Positions 1 to 22,202 are shown, counted from the first letter of the stretch. The stretch is DNA of 64,000 bases from Amoebidium appalachense (GCA_963693365.1 CAVNZM010000010.1:8680001-8744000), one strand, 5' to 3'. Notes: generated by a model from the letters alone, not told the origin. A program made the numbers and translations.

Positions 1-562
1 GGGACACACCATGCATGCAGTTATGTGCTGGCTAAAGGGGACACACCATGCATGTGGTTATGTGCTGGTTAAAGGGGCACACACCATGCATGTGGTTATG
101 TGCTGTTTAAAGGGGACACACCATGCATGCAGTTATGTGCTGGTTAAAGGGGACACACCATGCATGTGGTTATGTGCTGGTTAAAGGGGCACACACCATG
201 CATCTGGTTATGTGCTGTTTAAAGGGGACACACCATGCATGCAGTTATGTGCTGGTTAAAGGGGACACACCACGCATGTGGTTATGTGCTGGTTAAAGGG
301 GCACACACCATGCATGTGGTTATGTGCTGGTTAAAGGGGCACACACCATGCATGTGGTTATGTGCTGGTTAAAGGGGCACACACCATGCATGCAGTTCTG
401 TGCTGGTTAAAGGGGCACACACCATGCATGTGGTTATGTGCTGGTTAAAGGGGACACACCATGCATGCAGTTATGTGCTGTTTAAAGGGGACACACCATG
501 CATGCAGTTATGTGCTGGTTTTAGGGGACACACCATGCATGTGGTTATGTGCTATTTGAAGG
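1..562. repeat. 37-38 bp minisatellite, about 15 copies
   Basis: Tandem units of 37-38 bp built around accatgcatg, ggttatgtgctgg and ttaaagggg. Neighbouring units differ by a few substitutions (gtgg/gcag after atgcat, gggaca/ggcaca) and by one base in length. No unique spacers separate the units. It probably lies in an intron of the DIS3L-type gene, whose 5' exons are off the left edge. No exon is visible in 1-975. Confidence 0.9.
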
Positions 563-733
563 GCACGAGGAGTGTCATATTGTATGCCACTACAGGCATG
601 CGACTGCAGTTTGAGTCAATGCGAGATTCATACACGTGAAAACGACGCACACAGACACACAGCAAAGCACATGTGCATCCACTCACGCATCAGCGTGTGC
701 GTGCACGTGTACATACTCTCACGCGCATGCGAG

Positions 734-806
734 TAAACACACACTTAAACACACACTTAAACACACACTTAAACACACACTTAAACACACACTTAAACAC
801 ACACTT
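734..806. repeat. 12-bp tandem repeat (acttaaacacac)n
   Basis: Six copies of a 12-base unit, cacttaaacaca, followed by CA-rich DNA. Non-coding, in the same upstream intron as the minisatellite to its left. Confidence 0.85.
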
Positions 807-884
807 GCACCTACCCATCCACACCCACACCCATAACATACACACAAGCACGCAAACCCTACCACGCATACTCACACTCACAGG

Positions 885-887
885 CAT

Positions 888-975
<88 letters not shown>
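885..975. repeat. (CA)n microsatellite ending in a splice acceptor
   Basis: About 45 CA dinucleotides. The final CAG is the 3' splice site of the first visible exon of the DIS3L-type gene, which starts at 976. Confidence 0.9.
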
Positions 976-11120
<10,145 letters not shown>

Positions 11121-12826
11121 TGCATCCAGGAAAAAACGTTGTATGAATGAATAGTGTCTGTATATGCATGTATGTTCTCCTGAAAAATCTAGTGGGTGTA
11201 TGCGACAATTATATTAGTAGACCTCTCGCACACTTCAGCCACACGCAAAGACAACTTCACAAGGTTCTTGAGGGATGTGGGGTACCCAAAGGTCAAATGC
11301 ATGAATTTTTTTATAATATTAGTTATGTATATTAAAGTGATCTGTTGTTCACGGGGTCTCCCCCCAGATACCCTAGCTTCCTCTCATAGCTACAAAAAAT
11401 GTGACTTCCAGATAGCGGATAGGGGGTCTCAGTAATAGACTTTCTGCTAGGTTGGACTCAGTATGGCTTAACAGCATTGTCTTTGTCCCTCCTGTCTGCC
11501 CGGGACTTAGGCTCGAATCCCCAAGGTACACGGTGGTGCGTATATATATCCTGTAGTTTGGGGCTATGTTTAGCACCGTGGAGCTGCGACCCCCTTCTTT
11601 AGTGTGTGGCCGTGCTGGAAAGCGGAGTAAGCCATGCGTGCACACGAGGGACTGTGGTCGAATACGAATTCCCAAAACGGGGAATGACGACTGGGAATGC
11701 CATGGAAGGTCGGGGGATGGGTTGGGAAATTCACAGATATAGAGAGACTCAATTATGAACAAGCTGCATGAGTAGGTTCACACGTACGCACATAGCTGGG
11801 CTGGTGCGAGCTAGCCAGCACGATGTTATTCTACGTGAACATGGCCACGTTCATCACTAGTGCATTGCTAGCACAGCCCGGCACTGATGCATGGCGTACC
11901 ACAAGATGTGGTGCCACAATATTGCAGCTGCAAGCGTAGGTCACACAAGGATGTCCGGTTGAACCCACTTAAATGGATTGATGCAGACGCCCCATGAGGG
12001 GCCTCTGTTCTGTTCGAAAGTCACCTCAAGGGTCTGTCCATCCTGGAGACCTACAGATGTGCACATGTTGATAGTTGATTTATCGTTGCAAGATATTTGC
12101 CGGTCGCGGCTTCCTGATTATGATGTGATGCATTTATGGCACAGGTTCTGGCCGACTGAGCTCGAGTTGGTAGTCCGAAATTAGGCATACTACTACTGCT
12201 GTATGCTGTATGCTAGATGTGGTGATGTTGGCCTAGTTGTTCAACTTCTTTCTGTACTCTACAATAGTTGACTCACTTTTTCTTTTCAGTTCGGTCCCGT
12301 TTTCAAAATACACCTGCCGCGTTGCACAGGCTTTATCCTGTGCCCAAGGTTGCTTCGTCCGTGCTCAACGGCCCAGGAGTGAGCACGACGAGAGGCACCA
12401 CACCAACGCAACTTGAACCTGCTAGTTCTAAACTCAACCCACACAGAGGGCTGGAGTATTTCTTTAATAATCAGCAGCTAAAGGAGAGTATTTCAGTAGT
12501 CACTTTAAACAGCTTAGCTTATGTACGTGTCGGTCATGTTCAGCAGAACTAAACAAGTACTGTAACACCGACCCGAGGGGCGGACAACTATACAGACGTT
12601 CACGGCAATCTAATCACAGGTAGGAGAAGGAGTTTGAATGTCACACTGTGCGTATCACAAGGCTTTCATGTTAAAAACCACTCTGCAAAGTTTACAACAT
12701 CTGTATAAGGTTAAAAAAGCTCCGAGTTGGGTGATGATGGAAAAGGTGATGGTCGGGTTTTCAGTTGGGTAGGTGCACGAGTGCAGGCTGGCTTGTTCGT
12801 TCAGACAAATTATCTTGTGCGCGCGT
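11121..12826. other. Intergenic, no recognised gene
   Basis: Ordinary-complexity DNA between the DIS3L stop and the stop of the convergent PDZ gene. Two modest open frames on the plus strand (11978-12184, 12268-12552) show no family motif. I see no RNA gene. Confidence 0.6.
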
Positions 12827-13207
12827 TCACCTGTAGAGCGAGGCCACCTGCAGGACAACGTCGCCACTCTCCTTGAGGTGTCTTTGCACGTCTCCCACAC
12901 TCTCCGGCTTCTTCCCGTTCACCTCCACCACAATGTCCCCTATCCTAACCCCGGCCTTGCCCAAAGGCCCGTTTCTCCACACATACGTCACAATGATGTC
13001 CCCGCGTCTGTCTTGTGTTTGTTGCAGCTGCAAACCCGTCAGGCGGTTCTCTCCGGCGCTGATCACGACCGCGCGTGTAATGAATTTTGGCTGGGTGAGG
13101 GCACTGGTGGCGTGGACGCCCACCGTGACGCGCGAATCAGTGACCATGTTTGGCACCATATGGACAAACAGCACGCTGTCCTTGGGTTCAAAAGAATCAA
13201 GACGAGA
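12827..13207 (-). CDS. Terminal exon of a PDZ-domain protein (partial)
   Basis: A minus-strand exon opens after an acceptor (tttag) at 13209-13208 and encodes 126 residues ending in ASLYR and a stop at 12827-12829. The second half has a PDZ core: carboxylate-loop-like GLQLQQ, NGPLGKAGVRIGDIVVEVNG, then a VGDVQRHLKES helix and a closing strand DVVLQV. PDZ domains bind C-terminal peptides and scaffold complexes. The first half (EPKDSVLFVHMVPNM) is conserved-looking but not recognised. Upstream coding exons should lie between 13208 and 15345, but I could not find them, so the protein's identity is open. Confidence 0.65.
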   Translation of the reverse strand, partial: SRLDSFEPKDSVLFVHMVPNMVTDSRVTVGVHATSALTQPKFITRAVVISAGENRLTGLQLQQTQDRRGDIIVTYVWRNGPLGKAGVRIGDIVVEVNGKKPESVGDVQRHLKESGDVVLQVASLYR

Positions 13208-15345
13208 CTAAACAATTAGAAAAAGACTTCTATATACACAACATGCCTCAGATCTTTCTCGTGAAAACCTAAAACAGCTGTGTTGCTCAGGTGGCGCACC
13301 TTTTGTGCCGGCCTCCTTGCCTCTGCGCAGGAGCCTGGACCCGGCGCGTCGCTCTCGACACCTGTTTTCGAAGAATTGAGTACAGGTGGAAGAGCCAGGT
13401 GCTGGTGATCGCGGATTATGGTTGGTTCAATATTGTAAATATTCTAGTGAGGTCTCATACCTCTAATAAAATAAGGATTTGGGGTGTTTTTGAAGAAATT
13501 AACTTTCAAATTACAAAATAGTCATATTCATAAGTACCGAGGATCTAAAAAGATTTGAACGGTGTTTGACTTAATTGTGGCGGAAGATTTGTGATTGGTT
13601 AAGCTACCGTATAGATAAGAATACATATTCCTATTGGGTCAGTCCGTCATAGCATTTCGAAGTAATCAAAAAAGCTCTTATACTGCTTAGCTGCTAGATC
13701 TATTTGAAAAATGTATAAACCAATACAAAATACTATTATAATGAATGTGGGCACGCATCTTCTTGTTACTTGAACGTAGCCGTCGGAAGATTTTGCTGTG
13801 GCGTTGTCTACTAGGCAACAAGTGCATGGTGATTAGTTTAAAGTCATGACTCCAGTGCTACATCTGTTATGATTGGTTCTTGAGTGTACAATAAGCTCAT
13901 CGTCGCATCCAATCACAAGTGGTAATGGCTCACCCAAGGCTCAAGCTTTTACAATTTTTTGGTTGCAAATGTTTTCTTTTGACTCGGGTTTAATGATCCG
14001 TTGATGAAGGCAACGTGCAGCCACAGGCTACATAACTTACACCAGTTGCAAATTGGCAAGATTGCATACAAGTCAGAATAGCCAATATTATCCATATGCT
14101 GTACCCATGAACTACAAATTAATATTTTGTACAATAACTACGATTAAAATTCTGAATTTCCGGAAAAAGTAGTTTTGATAAAGGGGACGTTCTCCCTTCT
14201 AGGAGGTATTTTGCTATAGCTTGCGGGATCGCCATCCGTTTTCACGTGCACAGCTACAAAACACGTGTAAAAGGAACTACGAGTGCTCATAGGCTACATC
14301 TGTTGTGCTCAAGCTCCATTCTGACCTGACACCTGAAGTTTCATTTTTGTAGTGAGGCTTCGAAAATAAAACACGCTGAGACTCCCCTTTGCGTGTGGTG
14401 TTCATCCCCTTTGCCTATGAATAGATGTTGGGGTGACCATCAGGCTCCATATATACATTTCCAGGCCGGGGAAAGGGAGACATGCTTGCTCTCGCCAGTC
14501 GAACGTTTAATCGCTTTGAAATAGAACCCCAATGAAAAGAGGCAGCAGGTCTCATGATCAGCATCGTGCAAGAACATAGCAGGAGTGGGCCTCTGGATCC
14601 CGTTGGCCTTGAATTGTACTTGCGTTTCGCCGCGACACCAGGACCAGCTGCCATTTGCGCGTGGTTCGTCAACTGTGACAGTAGAAGTTGCTGTGCTAAA
14701 CTAAGCTTTGGTGGGTTTGGTTGATTTTCACTAGAGAGTAATCAGATGCGCGAGTAGGGCTAGGACATCAATATTTTTTGCGCCGGGCCGACAAGCCTGG
14801 AGGTGGCGTCTCGAACGGACCGGTGGTGCTCAGATGTAGGCGGCCCTCCTCCAGCTGGTACTTAGCCGGAAAGATCGTATCTTGGCCGTTAGGTCGGATC
14901 TAGGGGTGTTCTGTTATGTGTGCATCAGGCACAAGTGGCTACAAGAGCATTCTATTGAAATGACCTCGAATACGTTCACCGAGCTGAATCCCAACTGTAG
15001 TACTAAAGTAGCCCACAAGGCTCGGTCGAAAGTGTGCCCTACATTCGTGCACACGATCGAGCGATGTTGACCTCGAATGCATTCCATTCACCGATCATCC
15101 ACACCAAGACCACACAGCTTGACAGTGACTTACATACAACTTGCCATGAACACCAGAGGCTTTGCCAAAAGTAAGCAAGTGCAGACACTCTGCCCGCACG
15201 GTCACCAAGGAACTTCAACCACCCCCCCCCTCCCTCAGCCCCCCCCCCCTCCCCCCCCCCCCCGGCTCCATAGCATCAGTACTAAGGCGTAAAACAACTG
15301 AGAGTTCTATATCCAGATTTCCATCGATACCTAGGAATAATACAG
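13208..15345. other. Low-repeat stretch, probable intron(s)/5' part of the PDZ gene
   Basis: AT-richer, mostly unique DNA with a C-tract at 15239-15263. No exon with convincing coding character and splice signals was found. The longest open frame (14415-14672, minus) resembles no known domain. Confidence 0.4.
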
Positions 15346-15854
15346 CTACTTCTTCTTGCTCTTGCCCTTGCCCTTGCCCTTGTTGAGGGCCTTGACAACC
15401 TCCTTCTGCTGCGCCTTTGCCTCCTTCTTCTCATCGCCCAGCCGTGTGCACTCGTCCTTGTGGCCGGCCTTCCAGTGCACCAGCTGGCAGTCCTTGTTGC
15501 AGTACAGAGCCACCTGGCAGCCCCCACAGCGCTTGAACCCCACGGCCGGGCTCTCGGGCTTGCCGCAGGCACTGCACTGGGGCCAGGCCGTGGCTACGGT
15601 GCTGCTGGCCCGGTACTCGGCCCGTGACAGCCCGGCTGCTGCCCCTGTCTGTGCAGAGTGCCCGTGCCCGCTGCAACCCCCTGCACACAGTCGAGCACCC
15701 GTCAGGCAGAAATCTTAAGGAGCATTACACCTATTTTGCAGAAAAGAACAAAAGAAACTCCTACCAAAAAAAGAGGGCCCCCCCTCCTCCCCCCCTCCCC
15801 CCCCCCCCCCACCACACACATACCCACACACACAATCACATGTGTGATGCGCGT

Positions 15855-15910
<56 letters not shown>

Positions 15911-16473
15911 CAAACGCGAACTCCTACTTTTCTTCCCGGATGCTCTTCCGTCCTATCGATACCACTTTACATCGCAGAAGGCCATACGGGCCGAACCCAC
16001 TGCAAATCTATTTTAGAAGACGGCAGGAAAAGAAGTGTGCGTGTGCAGAACCTTCTCCCACCAGACCACGGTTGTTCATGCGGTAGAATATAACATACAA
16101 ATGCGAAAGACATCTATCAAACCCTCAAAATCAGCATTCTTGAGCACACAGTCAGAGAGATTTTTGGAAAAAAAAGGTTTCACCTGTGGCGTGCTTTAAG
16201 AGAAATGTAGCGTGCTTACTGCCACATATATGCCTACCTGGCCCGTCATGACTGTGCCCATGGTCGTTTCCACTGTGACTGTGCCCATGGTCATTACCAT
16301 CATGGCTATGTCCATGATCATTACGACCGTGGCTGTGCCCATGGTCATTACCACCGTGGCTGTGGCCGTGGTCGTTGCCGTCGTGTGAGTGGCTGTGCCC
16401 ACACCCTGACTCGTCGTGGGCATCGGGAAACAGCGATGACAGCTTTGCTGTTGGAGGTATAGGCAGGGGGGAA

Positions 16474-16523
<50 letters not shown>

Positions 16524-17693
16524 AGGAAAGAAGGAATCGGTGGGGGGGGGGAGCGGGGAAGGGTGGAGGGGGGCCAGGGCGGGGTGGGTAGTGGGGGGGG
16601 GAACGGGGGTCGAGGTTAATATCTTATGTAAGGAACAGTGGTGCACACCCCAGAAACAGAGTGTAGAGTGTCACAACCTAAAGCTCAAATAAAAGACATC
16701 AGATAAGAAATACACACCTACAAAAACATACGAGAGACCTCGTACCAACAACTTGTCAGCAAGCACCCATGCCACCCATTTACACCACAACAATGTACCT
16801 GGTCGTGTTCCGGGCAGCTTTGAGCCACAATGTTGGAGCATTTGCAGTGCATCCTTGGCCATACGACTCACGATGGTGCTCTTGGACCGCAACAACAGCC
16901 TCACTGCAGGTAGCACGCTCTCAAGCACAACATCGCTCAGCGCCTCGGCAGCTGCAGCAGATGGGTCGTCGTTGAAGATAGCCGTGTGGGCTACAAGCGT
17001 CTGGCCAAGCAGGCACACAAAACGAAGCGACAGCTCTGAGTAGAGCACCTCCATAGGCACGGCCACCTTGCCCTCCTGCTTGTAGAACTTGAGGGTTAGC
17101 CGGCTGTCAACCAGCAGCTTGGCCACCAGGCGAAGGGTGGCCGGTGAGAAGATGGTGGGGCACAGCGCGGCTATTTCTTTTTCATCGTCAAGCAAGTCTG
17201 CTTGTGCTGCTAGCTCTGCCAGCCCCTTTACAGCCATAAGACGCACACCGATGGGGTATGTTTCTGCGAGGTAGTTGGCGAAAAAGGCAACCATGTCGTC
17301 GTTATTTATCATCCTGACGCGGTTGTCGTTGTTCATGGCCACCTCTGCCAGTGCGTGCACACACAACGTGAAACATTCGACCTCGTTTGGCTTACCCTCA
17401 CACGCAGCAGCCGCCTTCTTGAGTGCCGGCACCACCCCTAGGTCATATAGACCCTGCATGTAGCCCTCGTTGCTAGCCAAGCTGCAGAGTAGCTTCCAGT
17501 CAGCCCCTTTTGGTAAATCCTCCGCTGCATTTACATTTTCTATTGCCTTTTTGCACTTGTGTGCTGGGAGGGGTGGGTCGTTCTGCCTTCCCCCGACTAT
17601 CTCTTGGTATATCCGTGCTTGTTCGTTCGCCGGCAGCTTGTCAAAATCTTTGAACACACTTTGCGCCATGGCGCTAAAGGACTTCATATCCAT
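15346..17693 (-). CDS. Helical-repeat protein with histidine-rich linker and C-terminal MYND zinc finger
   Basis: Three minus-strand exons: 16799-17693, 16238-16447 and 15346-15680. Phases agree and total 479 residues plus stop. Residues 1-298, from MDMKSFSAMAQSVFKDF, are all-helical with armadillo-like character (DWKLLCSLASNEGYMQGLYD, ALAEVAMNNDNR). Exon 2 encodes about six 9-residue repeats of the GNDHGHSHD type. Exon 3 carries a MYND finger with the zinc ligands CSACGK, RCGGCQ, LYCNKDCQ and HWKAGHKDEC, followed by a lysine-rich tail (GKGKGKSKKK). MYND fingers bind proline-rich partner peptides, and the histidine repeat is a candidate Zn/Ni/Cu-binding segment. I do not recognise a named orthologue. 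The start at 17693 leaves a 422-base divergent spacer to the next gene. Confidence 0.82.
16240..16420 (-). repeat. 27-bp coding repeat encoding GNDHGHSHx
   Basis: About six in-frame 27-base units in exon 2 of the MYND gene, with single-residue changes at the last positions (D/G/R/S). All units stay in frame and keep the three histidines, which implies selection on the peptide. Confidence 0.85.
16478..16522. repeat. G-tract (C-tract on the sense strand of the MYND gene)
   Basis: About 45 consecutive G on the plus strand in intron 1 of the MYND gene, 31 bases or more upstream of the exon 2 acceptor. It therefore reads as poly-C in the pre-mRNA. Confidence 0.85.
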
Positions 17694-18115
17694 TTTTAGC
17701 CTATAGATATAAGACTTCTCTATACTATTACACTACAGAGTCTTCTATACTAATATACTACAGTACCCAGAGGAACGTCTCGAAACTTTCGGTTGTTATG
17801 TTGTCTGGCGTGGCCTCCTGGCCTTGCCTGGCTGAATTTGACTGGTGTAGCCTAATTCTGCGCGCGCAAATTCCACAATCCAATGGTTAACTTGAAAATT
17901 TACAAGGCTTTACAAATTTGCTGGATAAGGGAATTAGTAAAGTACCACAACATTTGCCTGAATTTATGTCGTTGCTGCCAAAGACGGCCATCGGAAAGAC
18001 GAGTGTCCTGCCAGTCTTGCCTGGTTATGCCCTCTAGCAAAAGGATCTACCTTTCATAGTTTTTCCCTTGAAAAATAAGAGCAACTTTTGAGTTAGCTGG
18101 AAAGCCAACTTCAAC
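17694..18115. promoter_or_regulatory. Divergent intergenic region, likely bidirectional promoter
   Basis: 422 bases separate the start codons of the minus-strand MYND gene and the plus-strand small protein. It contains a short duplicated motif (cttctatacta.tatactacag, 17720-17765) and is free of the microsatellites that fill most spacers here. Promoter function is inferred from position only. Confidence 0.45.
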
Positions 18116-19945
18116 ATGGACGCTATCTTCGGCTATGACTCGTCCTCCGAGGATGAAAAGGCCCCCCCCGCACCACCACCCAAACCCATCACCCCACCCC
18201 AACCCACACAGCCTACGCAAACCTCCAAGCCAAAACTTCCGCCACCCTCGCAGGTGCTTGGCAAGGTAGCAAAGAGCACGATAGTAAACACAAAGTTTGC
18301 CAGCCAGTGGGACGAGTTGCCTGTGTCCCATGCAGCACAAAAGAGAAAGGCGGAAGAGCTGGAGAAGGAGAAGGCAGCTTTGACCGGCAAATATGTAGAA
18401 AGTGGGTATCCTCCCTGCTGCCCAGGCCACTTTGACACACGTGTATTAATATCTGTCTTTCTTGCTTTTGTGTCGAGACTGATTGGCTTTGTGTTTCATT
18501 TCCCCCTGTCACAAGACGTATTTCTAATAGTTTTATTTTTATTTTCTTTGGGAGGAAGGCGGGCAGGCCGAGGGGGGGAAGGGGGGGGGGAAGTGGGGGG
18601 AGGTAGAACGGTGGGCAAGGTGAGGCAAGGTGGGTGAAAAGGTGGGGGGTTGGGGGATGGAGGGAGACAGTGAAGGGAACGATGGATAAGATGTACGGAA
18701 TGCAGTTGCAGAAAAGGGGAGGGGGGGGGGGGGGGGGGGGAGGGGGGGGGGGGGGGGGGGGCAGTAAACGAAGTGCAACTGCATCCCAGCTTTACCCGAT
18801 CAATGAACGGCGTGAAGGTATGTTTTATTCTGTTTGGAGGGGGTGGGGGTGTGGGGTTTTTGGGGGGGAGGGGGACGGGGGTAGGCTTTTTCTGTGTGTG
18901 TTTGGGGGGGGGGGGCTTACATACTCTTTTCATATGCTTTTCCGTCCGTTTTTTGTGGGGAGTATCGTTCAAGAGACACCTATGGGGCCTCTCTCTCTCT
19001 CTCCCCCCCCCCCCCTCCCCCTCCCCCCTCCCTCCCTCCCTTCCTCCCTCCCTCACTCCCTCTCTCTCCGCTCTCTTTCTCCTTCCGTCCCTCCTTCCCT
19101 CCCTCCCTCGCTCCCTCTCTCCCTTTCTCTCTCTCGTCCCTCCGTTCCTCCGTCCTTCCTCCCTTTCTTTCTTTCCTTCTAGATCGTTCGCTGTCTCTTT
19201 CTCTCTTGCAACCTCCCCCCCCACCTCCCCCCTCCTCTCTTTATGGCTCCCTGTCCTCCCCACCTCGCCTTCCTCCCCCTCTCTCCTGGCTTGTGCAATA
19301 CACTGCTTCGTCCTTTGCCTGGGGTTAATCCTCTCAAATGCCTACCCTGCCCCTCCCCTCCCTCCCCCCACCCGCCGCCCACTTCTCTGCACACTCACGC
19401 GCACACGTGCCTGTGTGCACACACGTACTAAAAATGTGCGACACTTTTGAGTACCCTTGCATCATCCCACTCTCCAAGGATCCCACTTGCCAAGTGTGCT
19501 CGATCCTTTTTTCATCTTCTAGTCCTTTTATGAACTAACCGTCTGCCCCCCCCCCCCCCCCCCCCCCCCCACCTCCCCCCCGCCCCAACACACACAAACA
19601 CACACACACACACCTCGATTCCCGATCCCCAATCCCCTCCCTCCCCCCCCCCCCCCCCCCCCCCCCCCCCCATACACACACACACACCCTTCCACCGTTC
19701 CCTCCTCAGTCCCCCCACCAGCAGCTGAGCTCCTTGAAGCCGAAAAGGCCAAAGCAGCCGAGGCCCTTGAACTGTTGAAGAGTGAAGCCAAACGGCCCAA
19801 AGTGGAGAAGGAGGTGGAAACCTTTCAGCAGAAGGAAAAGAGGAAGAGAGATGCAGGGCAGGCCAGCAGGGCCAAGAACTATGTGGAGGAGGAGAAGAGG
19901 ATACTGAGAGAGGCAGGTGCAGGTGGGGGGTTTGGCTTCGACTGA
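18116..19945 (+). CDS. Small charged conserved protein, possibly C1orf52-like
   Basis: Two exons (18116-18401, 19710-19945) join in phase to give 173 residues. The start MDAIFGYDSSSEDE is acidic. A proline-rich stretch (residues 22-42) and a helical segment follow (QKRKAEELEKEKAAL). The C-terminal half is a charged helix with the conserved-looking block FQQKEKRKRDAGQASRAKNY then VEEEKRILREAG, ending GGGFGFD. It resembles small nuclear/unknown-function eukaryotic proteins of the C1orf52 type, a resemblance noted from memory only. No enzymatic motif is present. The 1.3-kb intron holds G-tracts, a CT-rich block and C-tracts. Confidence 0.7.
18402..19709. repeat. Intron filled with G-, CT- and C-tracts
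   Basis: Purine (G) tracts at 18580-18615 and 18719-18760, a pyrimidine block (CT/CCCT) at about 18990-19330, and C-tracts at 19547-19570 and 19638-19670. Open frames across it are compositional shadows. Confidence 0.75.
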
Positions 19946-20969
19946 GTGGGTGTGGGTGTGCCAGGCTCACATACAGTGCAGGGTTGAGTAGAGAAGGATG
20001 GCTGCTCATGTGGTGGGACGTGTGTCCTGTCTGACTTGCAACTTCCTTTACACGATTTTTTTAATTGGCATGCGCACACACAGGTACACAGAAGCACAAT
20101 GCATGGGCCCACACTTACACACAGGAAACTAATTATAGCGCCAAATATAGCCATCCCCGTAGGTGTGTGCACGTGGATGAATGACCTTGTTGATTAGAAT
20201 GTCGTCACACCACACCGAATGTATTAGCCCGGGCAGTTTGCTGGTTGTAGCAGTTCTGAATGTATGTCACCCCAAAAAAAAAAAAAAAAAAAAAAAAGAT
20301 TTGATAATCCACACTTTCTGCACATAACAACCAGTTGCACACCGGTCTTTTTCTTAGATTGCACGTAATTTTTTCTTAGTTTGCCGAATTTTAGCTACCA
20401 CAGGGGTTATTCTTTCGATAAGAAAAAGGCATGCAAATTCTCTGTCATGTTGTGGCCTTAACAAAAAACTTTGAAAATTCGAATAAACTGCACAGTCTGA
20501 GGAGGCAACCCATAACACATGTACAAGACCTGATGTTAGGTCCACATACCCGCCACCGTACGATTTGCGTGATCGTGATCCGGATCCCGTGACCCGGTGT
20601 TTTTGGGGTGCATGCACTCTCATGGCATTGTGTTGGCCATGGCACACCAGCATTCAGTTGTGACGTGGGGCACATGCGTGCAGCCATCAGGGGTCGCCGA
20701 CCTCTGGACCGTGTACGGGGCAGTGTGCACGTGCATTGCATGCATATTTGGGGGATATCGATGAATATCATTTCTTGGTGACAACTTATTACTATGACCA
20801 ACCCCTTTTGAAACTTCGAAGTTGGCGCAATCATAGTCTGCAAGGGTGCTGACGTCATCACTGACCGCCATGGGGCCTGCGGTAACCATCGTAGACTGCC
20901 TGTGTGTGTCGTTTCCAAGTTTTGCGTAAGCTCCCCTTCAGTTTTTCAGACTACTCTATATAGCTATAC
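19946..20969. other. Intergenic, nothing recognised
   Basis: Mostly unique DNA with an A25 run near 20273-20297, between the small charged protein and the THAP gene. No exon or RNA gene seen. Confidence 0.5.
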
Positions 20970-22202
20970 ATGTATGATGCCTGTGCTGTAGTATATAACA
21001 TGCCAGACCCACCTGAGGTGCTGGGGCATGCTGACCCCCCGGAGGTATTGGGGCACGTTGAATGGGGAGTAGACGAGCTTGAGCGCGTAGGCGAACTTCT
21101 GAGTAACTTAGACCCACCCTTGTTAGGGGACCCACTCACACTATCACCTTATACACTCAGGAAGGCAAACACCTTTCTCAAGCAAGTGGACGTGCCAAAC
21201 AGTGTTAACGCCCAGTTTCAATATGTGAGGACGGACTCTGATGATGACGACTGGGAGGGTTGTGACGGTGGGGATGCGAGTGCTAGCGAATCGGATGATA
21301 GTGAGGGGAACAAACACACGAAGAAAAAGAGAGCTCGGTTGCAAACTCCTGTTGGGGGAGTGTGCTGTGTGCCACATTGCAATGGTAACTATAACAAAGA
21401 AAATAAGGTATCCGCGTTTAAGTTTCCTAACCCCGACAGTAAACGGATTGTGAGTGACGAAATCAGAGAGCAGATACGTAAACAGTTTGAAACATGGAAA
21501 CAATCGATCGGACGTGATTGGCCCCCAAACTATAAATTCAGTGCAGCACGGGTCTGTGAAAGGCACTTCCATGAATCTTGCATCAAAGTTGGGCCACGGA
21601 AGAAGACGCTTCTTAAAGGTTCAAACCCAACAATATTCCCGAGACCACGAAAAAAACCGAACACTGACACCAACAGTTTACAACGACCCGGCCCGGAAGA
21701 GAGGAGGGAGGAACAGGCCGAACGGAGACGTTTGTATGAGCAGCAGCAGGAGTTAAGTTCTCGGGTCACTCTTTCTGGGCTGGTTGAAAGAGGGGCAGAG
21801 TACTGTAGTCTACATCCCGGGTGGAGTGCACGGCAGACACCAGACATGTCCACTTGCATCTTCTGGAAACATGGACTCGTTTTTGACTTCATCCACCAGA
21901 GTTTTGTCCCTGCAGTGCTGGCGGCGATTTATTTCACGGAAGTGGAATCAACGGTCAACGTGTCTGTTTGTCTATACGACCACACGGTGCAGCCAGTGCA
22001 GTTAGACCCCACCGTCGGTCGCAAAGACACCCCTTCTACTATTCTTTCGCTGCCACTCAACCCCCGCACCACTTTTTCACTGCCGTCCTCTATCGTTACT
22101 ACCATACGCCGAGATGGACCACACAAGAATCCGAAATGGACCGATGTGCCCGAATATTTTGCACTTGCAGAGAGTAGGGTGTTAACGCAATTGGAGAAAT
22201 AG
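20970..22202 (+). CDS. Intronless THAP zinc-finger protein
   Basis: An uninterrupted 410-residue frame, unusual here because every other gene is intron-rich. Residues about 132-224 form a THAP-type C2CH finger: CCVPHC, an AFKFPNP strand, ETWKQSIGRDW with the invariant Trp, VCERHF, and the terminal NPTIFP box. The C-to-C spacing of about 58 residues is longer than usual. The N-terminus has a duplicated DPPEVLGH and an acidic serine-rich stretch (89-112). A charged coiled-coil-like segment follows the finger (EERREEQAERRRLYEQQQEL). The C-terminal 145 residues are unrecognised. THAP fingers bind DNA and occur in P-element-like transposases and in domesticated regulators. Intronless structure suggests a transposon-derived or retroposed gene. 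No transposase catalytic motif or terminal repeats are visible. Confidence 0.8.
   Translation: MYDACAVVYNMPDPPEVLGHADPPEVLGHVEWGVDELERVGELLSNLDPPLLGDPLTLSPYTLRKANTFLKQVDVPNSVNAQFQYVRTDSDDDDWEGCDGGDASASESDDSEGNKHTKKKRARLQTPVGGVCCVPHCNGNYNKENKVSAFKFPNPDSKRIVSDEIREQIRKQFETWKQSIGRDWPPNYKFSAARVCERHFHESCIKVGPRKKTLLKGSNPTIFPRPRKKPNTDTNSLQRPGPEERREEQAERRRLYEQQQELSSRVTLSGLVERGAEYCSLHPGWSARQTPDMSTCIFWKHGLVFDFIHQSFVPAVLAAIYFTEVESTVNVSVCLYDHTVQPVQLDPTVGRKDTPSTILSLPLNPRTTFSLPSSIVTTIRRDGPHKNPKWTDVPEYFALAESRVLTQLEK

Noticed and set aside
1-562. CRISPR-like regularly repeated array
   Set aside because: Units are contiguous with no unique spacers, the locus is eukaryotic and intronic, and no cas genes are present. 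It is a minisatellite. The same applies to 4019-4343.
11500-11540. tRNA T-arm-like string ggctcgaatcccc
   Set aside because: No matching acceptor, D or anticodon arms on either strand.
14415-14672. Possible 5' exon of the PDZ gene
   Set aside because: An ATG and an open frame exist, but there is no donor in a compatible phase and no recognisable domain.
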